Shown here: positions 58,285 to 64,000 of the stretch, one piece after another
Layout: every line of letters begins with the position of its first letter
How positions within the stretch are numbered: position 1 is the stretch's first letter
Origin: Lentihominibacter butyricus
Lineage (GTDB): Bacteria > Bacillota > Clostridia > Peptostreptococcales > Anaerovoracaceae
DNA length: 64,000 nucleotides
Direction of reading: 5' to 3'
NCBI RefSeq assembly: GCF_025567305.1
Contig: NZ_JAOQJP010000007.1
Location: 84,872-148,871 of the forward strand
Translations under genes and position numbers: made by a program
Notes under the pieces: generated by a model
The model's input: only the letters and a program-made list of their open reading frames with translations
Databases searched by the model: none
What the model was told of the DNA's origin: nothing

Positions 58285-59493
58285 ATGAAAGTTTTAGTAA
58301 TCAACTGCGGTAGTTCTTCACTGAAATATCAGGTTCTTGATATGACAAACGAAGTTCTTTTATGCAAGGGACTTGTAGAAAGAATCGGAATGGACGGATC
58401 GGTGATCACACATACAAAGATCGGAATGGATGAGAAGTTCCAGCTGATCGTTCCTATGGAAGACCACAAGGACGCTATATCACACGTACTGATGGCTATA
58501 CAGGATGAAAATCACGGTGTAGTCAAAGATATGAGCGAGATCGGTGCAGTAGGTCACAGAGTAGTACATGCCGGCGAAAAATTCGCGCATTCGGTACTTA
58601 TCGACGACATGGTGATAGAAGCTCTGGAAGAATGTATAGACCTGGCTCCGCTCCACAATCCGCCTAACCTTCTCGGTATTGCAGCATGCAAGGAACTTAT
58701 GCCTGACACACCTATGGTAGGAGTATTTGATACAGCTTTCCATCAGACAATGCCTCCTGAATCATATATTTACGCTATTCCTTATGAATACTATGAAAAG
58801 TATGGCATCAGAAGATACGGCTTCCACGGAACGAGCCACAAGTATGTTGCAGAGAGAGCTTCAGACATACTCAATGTAAATCTTGACGACCTCAAGATCA
58901 TCACATGCCACCTTGGAAACGGAGCATCAGTATCAGCTATCAAGAGAGGCAAGTGTATCGATACATCGATGGGATTCACTCCGCTCGAGGGACTCGTAAT
59001 GGGTACAAGAAGTGGTGATATCGACCCTGCTATCGTTACTTACATCAGAGAAAAGGAACACCTCGATCAGGGTGTTGCAAACGAGATCCTGAACAAGAAG
59101 TCAGGTGTACTGGGAATCTCAGGCGTTTCAAGTGACTTCAGAGACCTCGAGGCAGCTGCAGAGGACGGAAACGAAAGAGCTCTGCTGGCACTCAAGGTAT
59201 TCGCTCACAAGGTAAGATTCTACATCGGAGCTTACATCGCAGAGATGAACGGCGTAGACGCTATCGTCTTCACTGCAGGAGTCGGCGAAAACGACATCGC
59301 TATGAGAGACATCATCTGTAACGACCTCGGAAATCTCGGAATCAAGCTCGACCTCGTAAAGAACAAGGTAAGAGGCAAGGAAATGATCATCTCAAGAGAC
59401 GACTCAAGAGTAAAGATTATCCTGATCCCTACAAACGAAGAGCTTATGATCGCAAGAGATACATACAAGATCGTAACTGAATCAAGAGCATAA
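58285..59493 (+). CDS. ackA: Acetate kinase
   Basis: A 402-aa ASKHA enzyme making ATP from acetyl phosphate. The N-terminal VLVINCGSSSLKYQVLDM, the FHGTSHKYV motif, CHLGNGASVSAIKRGKCIDT with MGFTPLEGLVMGTRSGDIDP-type block, and VFTAGVGEND are intact. Codon use is biased as in highly expressed genes. No pta is adjacent. It is the main fermentative ATP-yielding gene in the window. Confidence 0.97.
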   Translation: MKVLVINCGSSSLKYQVLDMTNEVLLCKGLVERIGMDGSVITHTKIGMDEKFQLIVPMEDHKDAISHVLMAIQDENHGVVKDMSEIGAVGHRVVHAGEKFAHSVLIDDMVIEALEECIDLAPLHNPPNLLGIAACKELMPDTPMVGVFDTAFHQTMPPESYIYAIPYEYYEKYGIRRYGFHGTSHKYVAERASDILNVNLDDLKIITCHLGNGASVSAIKRGKCIDTSMGFTPLEGLVMGTRSGDIDPAIVTYIREKEHLDQGVANEILNKKSGVLGISGVSSDFRDLEAAAEDGNERALLALKVFAHKVRFYIGAYIAEMNGVDAIVFTAGVGENDIAMRDIICNDLGNLGIKLDLVKNKVRGKEMIISRDDSRVKIILIPTNEELMIARDTYKIVTESRA

Positions 59494-59537
59494 TCGACGA
59501 TATCGTGAGATATTTTTACTAACAGTAAAAATAGTAG

Positions 59538-59567
59538 TTGACAACTGATACCAATGGAATGTATACT
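59538..59567 (+). promoter_or_regulatory. Promoter of rpmF
   Basis: TTGACA (59538-59543), 18 nt, TATACT (59562-59567). Confidence 0.75.
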
Positions 59568-59648
59568 TTAGAAGTTGCAAATTATTAGAACGATATTTGA
59601 TTCAACGAATATGTTATACACATCATGGCACAGAAGGAGGTGTAAAAA

Positions 59649-59834
59649 ATGGCAGTACCTAAGAGGAAAACTTCAAAGGCAAAAAGAGATCAGAGAAGAT
59701 CACCTAACATGAAGATGAAAGCACCTGGACTTTCAATTTGTCCACAGTGCCACGAGCCAAAGCTTCCGCACAGAGTTTGCCCTAACTGCAACTATTACAA
59801 TGGTAAGGATGTAGTGGAATCGGCAGAAGCGTAA
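59649..59834 (+). CDS. rpmF: 50S ribosomal protein L32
   Basis: A 61-aa basic protein, VPKRKTSKAKRDQRRSP start and zinc pairs CPQC and CPNC. AGGAGGTG precedes the ATG. It has its own promoter. The DUF177/YceD gene that usually precedes rpmF, and plsX that often follows, are absent here. Confidence 0.97.
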   Translation: MAVPKRKTSKAKRDQRRSPNMKMKAPGLSICPQCHEPKLPHRVCPNCNYYNGKDVVESAEA

Positions 59835-59883
59835 GCGCTGGTAAGTCTGCTCTGCACGGCAGAGAGACATTATAATGGAAAAC

Positions 59884-59914
59884 AAAACGGTATCGGGTCT
59901 CGGTACCGTTTTTT
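59884..59914 (+). terminator. Terminator of rpmF
   Basis: AAAACGGTA (59884-59892) pairs with TACCGTTTT (59904-59912), then TT. Confidence 0.8.
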
Positions 59915-60091
59915 CATGGAGTAACAGGATGTCGCCGGGGTGCGGTATGGATGGATCGGGATCAGCTATGCGGCAGTGCCGGGCTCTTGGGTCGCGAATG
60001 ATATGTGCGGCAGAGAGATGATGGTATGATGCTGTGCGAGCAGATATCCGATCTCCGAAAAAATGATATTGACCAAAGGGGGGAATTTTGA

Positions 60092-60433
60092 ATGCTGTTT
60101 ATAGAATATCCGAAGTGTTCGACCTGCAAAAAGGCTAAGAAGCATCTTGAGGAGCTGGGCGTCAGCTTCGAGGACAGGCATATAGTGGAGGAGAATCCTA
60201 CTAAAGAGGAGCTCGCGGAATGGATAGCAGTGAGCGGATATCCGGTAAAGAAGTTTTTCAATACGAGCGGTATGAAATACCGCGAGCTCGGCCTGAAAGA
60301 CAGGCTGCCGCAGATGACAGACGAGGAGAAGATTGAGCTGCTGGCAACGGACGGGATGCTAGTGAAGAGACCGCTGCTGATAGACGGCGACAGGATACTG
60401 GTAGGATTCAAAGAGGCTGAATGGACATTTTGA
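60092..60433 (+). CDS. ArsC/Spx-family thioredoxin-fold protein
   Basis: A 113-aa protein with the ArsC-like fold. The active-site region is EYPKCSTCKKAKKHLEELGV, with CxxC as in YffB/YusI-type members, followed by FFNTSGMKYRELGL and the C-terminal KRPLLIDGDRILVGFKEAEW. It could be a redox enzyme or, less likely, an Spx-type RNA-polymerase-binding regulator; the usual Spx RPPI-like motif is absent. A purine-rich RBS precedes the ATG. Confidence 0.82.
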   Translation: MLFIEYPKCSTCKKAKKHLEELGVSFEDRHIVEENPTKEELAEWIAVSGYPVKKFFNTSGMKYRELGLKDRLPQMTDEEKIELLATDGMLVKRPLLIDGDRILVGFKEAEWTF

Positions 60434-60483
60434 TCGTTTTACAGCTGGTTTTGCTGCCGCAGTTTGCAGCGAACAAAAAACTA

Positions 60484-60512
60484 TTGACATCGGAGCGGAA
60501 TAAAGATATCAT
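60484..60512 (+). promoter_or_regulatory. Promoter of the riboswitch-controlled P-type ATPase gene
   Basis: TTGACA (60484-60489), 17 nt, TATCAT (60507-60512); transcription would begin just before the aptamer. Confidence 0.75.
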
Positions 60513-60521
60513 ACTGGTAAA

Positions 60522-60601
60522 TGAAAGGGAGTAGCAGGCACATGATGTGTTTACGCTATCGTCAGCGCGGTGATAACACACCCGGTACGTAATGAAACTG
60601 C
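60522..60601 (+). ncRNA. yybP-ykoY manganese riboswitch aptamer
   Basis: The two most conserved blocks of this class are present: AAAGGGAGTAGC (60524-60535) at the 5' side, and CCGGTACGTAATGAAACTGC (60582-60601) at the 3' side, which carries the GUAAYGAAAC signature. A helix-rich variable middle lies between. It sits directly between a promoter and an intrinsic terminator upstream of a P-type ATPase, a known target of the class. Mn2+ binding should favour anti-termination. Confidence 0.85.
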
Positions 60602-60648
60602 GAGACTTTTATTGCATGTTTATCATGCAGTAAAAGTCTCTTTTTTTG
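60602..60648 (+). terminator. Riboswitch expression-platform terminator
   Basis: GAGACTTTTATTGCATG (60602-60618) pairs with CATGCAGTAAAAGTCTC (60624-60640), one G-T pair, then seven T residues. Its 5' arm directly joins the aptamer's 3' signature. Confidence 0.9.
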
Positions 60649-60660
60649 TTGGGACATATG

Positions 60661-60694
60661 TACATGTGCGGTCCTGCAGCGAACCGCACATGTA
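60661..60694 (+). repeat. Perfect 12-bp hairpin between riboswitch terminator and ATPase gene
   Basis: TACATGTGCGGT (60661-60672) pairs with ACCGCACATGTA (60683-60694) around a 10-nt loop; no T-tract follows. A TATAAT at 60715-60720 lies downstream without a good -35. Role unknown: mRNA stabiliser or regulator site. Confidence 0.6.
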
Positions 60695-60821
60695 AAGCTG
60701 CTGCGCAAACTGGTTATAATAACAGATGTGCAGCATTTGAATATCACAGGTATGAAAATTTAATGAACGTGTACGGTGTGGAGCCGGTACACAGATAAAA
60801 AAGCACCAGGAAGGAGCATAT

Positions 60822-63482
60822 ATGAAAGAATTTTACAAGATGACAGAACGGGAGGCGATGATCGCTGTCAACGGCAGCACAGAGCCGATCACGGAAGAAG
60901 CTGTGGCAGCGAATCGTGAAAAATACGGGCCTAATGAAATCGCAGAGGGCAGGAAAAAATCCATAGCGCGTATTTTTATAGAACAGTTCAAAGATTTCCT
61001 GGTCATAATACTCATACTGGCTGCTGTGGTATCCGGGATACTCGGAGACATGGAAAGCGCAGCAGTAATACTGATCGTGATAACGATAAATGCCATACTC
61101 GGTACGGTACAGACGGTGAAAGCCGAGCAGTCGCTCGACAGTCTTAAGAAAATGTCAGCTCCTGAGGCCAAAGTGTTCAGGAACGGGCAGTTCATCAAGA
61201 TGCCTGCTGCGGAGATAACGGTCGGAGACCTTGTAAGTCTGGAAGCGGGAGATTTCGTCCCTGCAGACGGCAGGATCATCACGAATGCAGGCATGAGAGT
61301 AGACGAAAGCGCACTTACAGGTGAAAGTCTGGGCGTTGAGAAGGATGCCGCGGTGATAGAGGATACCGTACCTCTCGGCGACAGGCTGAACATGGTGTAT
61401 TCGGGGAGCTTCGTTACTTACGGAAGGGGTGAATTCCTCGTTACGGCCATAGGCATGGAAACAGAGGTGGGAAAGATTGCGACGCTCCTGAAGACGACGT
61501 CCGAGAAGAAAACCCCGCTCCAGAACAATCTCGACAACTTCGGGAAGAAGCTTTCGATACTGATACTCGTATTCTGCGGCATACTGTTCGGTATAAGCGT
61601 GATCAGAGGGCAGGCTATAGGAGATGCATTCCTGTTTGCAGTAGCTCTGGCTGTAGCCGCGATACCTGAGGCACTCAGTTCGATCGTGACGATCGTGCTG
61701 TCGTTCGGTACGCAGAAGATGGCTAAGGAACACGCCATCATCAGGAAGCTGCAGGCTGTCGAAGGCCTGGGCAGCGTTTCCGTGATATGCTCAGACAAGA
61801 CGGGAACACTCACGCAGAACAAGATGACGGTAGAGGATTACTACGTCTGTGGAGAAAAGATACCGGCGTCTGACTTTGACATGGAAGATCCGGGCGAAAG
61901 ACAGCTGCTGCTTTGCAGCGTGCTCTGCAACGACTCTGCGATAGCGGAAGGCAGGGAAATCGGCGATCCTACGGAGACTGCGCTGATAAACAGCGGCACC
62001 AGACTCGGGATGAGCTATGAAGCTGAGCGAAAGCTCAATGAGAGGTACGGCGAGATACCGTTTGACAGCGAACGAAAGCTCATGTCGACATGTCATGTGC
62101 TGAAACGAGAAAATGTAGAGCTTTTTGAAGATACACAGAAGGTAATGATCACCAAAGGCGCAGTCGATGTGCTGCTTGGCAGGGTCGCATATATAAAGAC
62201 GCGCGATGGTGTGAGAAAGATCACGCAGAGCGACAGGGAGGCCATAGAAGCGTGCAACAGCGAGTTTTCCAGAAACGGACTCAGAGTCCTGGCCTTTGCA
62301 TATAAAGCTGCCGAAAACGGCTCGGCGCCGGGAGTGGATGATGAAAACGATCTCGTGTTCCTGGGGCTGATATCGATGATGGATCCGCCTAGAGAGGAAT
62401 CAAAGGCAGCAGTCGCCGAGTGCGTCGAAGCCGGGATAAAGCCGGTGATGATAACGGGAGATCATCGTGTCACTGCGGCGGCGATAGCGAAGAAGATCGG
62501 GATACTGAAGGACGAGTCCGAGGCGTGCGACGGTGCGTCGATCGACGGCATGAGCGACGAGGAGCTCAGGGATTATGTGGAGAACATATCCGTGTATGCC
62601 AGGGTGTCGCCTGAGCACAAGATAAGGATAGTCAGGGCATGGCAGGAAAAGGGCAACATCGTTGCGATGACAGGCGATGGTGTAAATGATGCGCCTGCGC
62701 TCAAGCAGGCTGACATAGGCGTTGCGATGGGGATAACGGGCAGTGAAGTCGCAAAGGATGCAGCTGCGATGGTGCTGACTGATGACAACTTTGCCACTAT
62801 AGTCAAGGCGGTAGAAAATGGAAGAAATATATATAAGAATATCAAGAATGCGATACAGTTTCTGCTGTCAGGCAATTTCGGCGCGATACTGACCGTGATG
62901 TACGCATCTGTGCTGGCGCTGCCGGTACCGTTCGCTCCTGTGCATCTGCTCTTCATAAACCTGCTGACGGACAGTCTTCCGGCGATCGCGCTGGGACTGG
63001 AGCCTCACAGCAGGGATCTGATGGATGAAAAGCCGAGACCGGCGGATGAATCTATACTGACGAAAGATTTTCTGCTCAGGATAGGCTTCGAAGGGCTGTC
63101 GATATGCGTAATGACTGTCATCGCATTCCTGATCGGTCTGAACGGCTGGTTCACGGCTGGTTCACTTGGTGGAAGTGCACTGCTGGGAAGCACCATGGCG
63201 TTCGGCACGCTGTGCAGCAGCAGACTTTTCCACGGATTCAACTGCAAGGCTGACAGACCTGTGATCTTCACGAAGAAATTCTGGAACAACAGGTATCTGA
63301 TTGGGGCGTTCGTGCTCGGCATGATACTGATAACGCTTGCGATCGCGTGCCCGGGACTTGGGTCTGTGTTCAAGGTTCAGTCGCTCGGTCTGCCGCAGCT
63401 GCTGACGGTGTACGGACTGGCATTTCTGAACATACCCGTGATACAGCTGATGAAGCTCGTGCGGGCGAAGGTGAGGAAATAA
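60822..63482 (+). CDS. P-type cation ATPase (PMCA/YoaB-like), probable Mn2+/Ca2+ exporter
   Basis: An 886-aa P2-type ATPase with about ten membrane helices. The N-terminal cation-ATPase domain ends before helix 1 near residue 50. The A-domain TGES loop, the helix-4 ion motif AAIPEALSSIVTIVLSFGT and the phosphorylation site D325 (CSDKTGTLTQNKMTV) are present, as are MITGDH and the hinge MTGDGVNDAPALKQADIGVAMG. Such pumps move Ca2+ or Mn2+ out of the cell. Control by a manganese riboswitch argues for Mn2+ detoxification. AAGGAGC precedes the ATG. Confidence 0.92.
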   Translation: MKEFYKMTEREAMIAVNGSTEPITEEAVAANREKYGPNEIAEGRKKSIARIFIEQFKDFLVIILILAAVVSGILGDMESAAVILIVITINAILGTVQTVKAEQSLDSLKKMSAPEAKVFRNGQFIKMPAAEITVGDLVSLEAGDFVPADGRIITNAGMRVDESALTGESLGVEKDAAVIEDTVPLGDRLNMVYSGSFVTYGRGEFLVTAIGMETEVGKIATLLKTTSEKKTPLQNNLDNFGKKLSILILVFCGILFGISVIRGQAIGDAFLFAVALAVAAIPEALSSIVTIVLSFGTQKMAKEHAIIRKLQAVEGLGSVSVICSDKTGTLTQNKMTVEDYYVCGEKIPASDFDMEDPGERQLLLCSVLCNDSAIAEGREIGDPTETALINSGTRLGMSYEAERKLNERYGEIPFDSERKLMSTCHVLKRENVELFEDTQKVMITKGAVDVLLGRVAYIKTRDGVRKITQSDREAIEACNSEFSRNGLRVLAFAYKAAENGSAPGVDDENDLVFLGLISMMDPPREESKAAVAECVEAGIKPVMITGDHRVTAAAIAKKIGILKDESEACDGASIDGMSDEELRDYVENISVYARVSPEHKIRIVRAWQEKGNIVAMTGDGVNDAPALKQADIGVAMGITGSEVAKDAAAMVLTDDNFATIVKAVENGRNIYKNIKNAIQFLLSGNFGAILTVMYASVLALPVPFAPVHLLFINLLTDSLPAIALGLEPHSRDLMDEKPRPADESILTKDFLLRIGFEGLSICVMTVIAFLIGLNGWFTAGSLGGSALLGSTMAFGTLCSSRLFHGFNCKADRPVIFTKKFWNNRYLIGAFVLGMILITLAIACPGLGSVFKVQSLGLPQLLTVYGLAFLNIPVIQLMKLVRAKVRK

Positions 63483-63506
63483 AGTACTTTAAATAAATAA
63501 TGATAT

Positions 63507-63578
63507 AAACTGCACTGTGGGGCAGTCATGCGATCGCATCGTAATGAAATGCATTGTCCTCGAAGTGCAGTTTTTTTG
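63507..63578. terminator. Terminator of the P-type ATPase gene
   Basis: AAACTGCACT (63507-63516) pairs with AGTGCAGTTT (63564-63573), a further inner stem lies in the loop, then TTTT. Continuous run of seven T at 63571-63577. Confidence 0.8.
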
Positions 63579-63601
63579 TTGTGAAAGGGATGGAGGGTAG
63601 C

Positions 63602-63672
63602 GTGGTGGTGTTGTGGCATGGTGATGTGGTGGTGTTATGACGTGGTGATGTGGTGTTGTGACCTGTGGTGAT
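63602..63672 (+). repeat. Three imperfect 24-bp GT-rich tandem repeats
   Basis: Units at 63602-63625, 63626-63649 and 63650-63672 each begin GTGGTG and share TGGTGAT. Almost no C is present on the plus strand. They lie in the gap between the ATPase terminator and an IS3-like element. Confidence 0.8.
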
Positions 63673-63791
63673 GGCCGGGTACCAAAAGGAGACTGCCGGC
63701 AGAAGATTTTTGGTAAAATACACCCCTGCAGTAGCAGTGCAGTAACGTGTGTGAGGTGTACCCCAAAAAGTAGAGTCTGAAAAAAGATGAT

Positions 63792-63797
63792 ATAATA
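63792..63797 (+). promoter_or_regulatory. -10 element of the IS transposase promoter
   Basis: TATAAT at 63792-63797, 23 nt before the start codon; the -35 would fall in or next to the inverted repeat. Confidence 0.4.
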
Positions 63798-63819
63798 GAG
63801 ACAATACGGAGGTACACTA

Positions 63820-64000
63820 TGGCACGATCAAAGTATTCAAGAGGATTAAAAATCAAAGTTGCAAAAGAAGCAATGCTGCCGGAAAATCAGGGACTGGAAC
63901 ATGTCATCGCAGAAAAATATCACGTGATGCCATGGACAGTGATAAAATGGCGAGACCATCTTCAGCAGGTCGGGGAAGAAAATGCATTCAAGAAGGGATA
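63820..64000 (+). CDS. IS3-family transposase OrfA, N-terminal part
   Basis: ATG 63820 follows GGAGG (63809-63813) and the frame is open to the window end (60 codons). The product starts MARSKYSRGLKIKVAKEAM and contains an HTH_Tnp-like DNA-binding region (LEHVIAEKYHVMPWTVIKWR). In IS3 elements orfA recognises the ends and orfB, reached by -1 frameshifting, carries the DDE domain. Confidence 0.82.

Larger units (their letters stand above)
63757..64000 (+). mobile_element. Left end of an IS3-family insertion sequence (IS150-like)
   Basis: The left terminal inverted repeat begins TGTACCCCAAAAAGTAGAGT at 63757, the form common in IS150-group IS3 elements. A transposase orfA with HTH starts 63 nt inside. 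The right end, target duplication and orfB lie beyond the window. Confidence 0.8.

Noticed and set aside
60092..60433. Spx global regulator
   Set aside because: It is ArsC-like with CxxC, but lacks the residues I associate with Spx; called only as family member.
63602..63672. GT-rich repeats as CRISPR
   Set aside because: Contiguous imperfect units without spacers.
1..64000. tRNA or rRNA genes
   Set aside because: No cloverleaf-like blocks with T-loop words or rRNA segments were found by eye in the intergenic regions; a tRNAscan or Infernal run would settle it.

Overview
The window reads as chromosome of an anaerobic, endospore-forming member of the class Clostridia (Bacillota). Spore genes are present (spoIIID, spoVT, spoVB, ylbJ and an alpha/beta-type small acid-soluble spore protein). 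The only ribonucleotide reductase is the oxygen-sensitive glycyl-radical type (nrdD-nrdG), there is an arginine deiminase cluster, ribosome binding sites are strong (AGGAGG) and sigma-A promoters are canonical. The gene repertoire, including SipW-type secreted proteins, would fit the Eubacteriales family XIII/Anaerovoracaceae area, but that placement is inference. No rRNA, tRNA, prophage or CRISPR array was seen.

Layout. 1-4096: truncated secreted protein, the tRNA methylthiotransferase gene mtaB, an amidohydrolase and about 0.6 kb of non-coding DNA. 4097-5331: HTH/zinc-ribbon regulator and a C39-like lipoprotein. 5533-10098: a strong promoter drives four genes for surface proteins, three with SipW/TasA-type N-termini and one a fimbrial-type protein. 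10171-13954: HIT protein and the nadA-nadB-nadC operon with a putative operator. 14085-17879: CNNM transporter, rpsU-yqeY and a CHAP/SH3 cell-wall hydrolase. 18049-21482: ygiQ and an orphan DNA methyltransferase. 21645-23473: pyrG behind an unusual paired operator, a possible leader ORF and an attenuator-like hairpin. 24201-26794: spoIIID divergent from an mreB/mbl homologue and an rRNA methyltransferase. 26931-30179: arginine deiminase pathway arcB-arcA-arcC. 30344-38983: CYTH protein, mnmM and the proteostasis run tig-clpP-clpX-lon-engB, then hpt. 39115-45493: spoVT, cardiolipin synthase, SAH/MTA deaminase, spoVB, hup, rqcP and a thioesterase. 45642-50836: a PepD-like lipoprotein that has lost its metal site, an acetyltransferase and nrdDG. 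51009-59834: rpmB, recG, SASP, rsmD-coaD, ylbJ-tmcAL, ackA and rpmF. 60092-63482: ArsC-like protein and a P-type ATPase controlled by a yybP-ykoY (Mn2+) riboswitch. 63602-64000: GT-rich tandem repeats and the left end of an IS3-family element.

How it fits together. Most of the window is core metabolism and information processing. The parts that stand out are the four-gene surface-fibre operon, the inactivated PepD-fold lipoprotein, the operator pair before pyrG (10-bp palindromes 42 bp apart flanking the promoter), and Gly/Ala/Asp/Ser-rich low-complexity insertions shared by three otherwise unrelated nucleic-acid-modifying enzymes (MtaB, the DNA methyltransferase and TmcAL).
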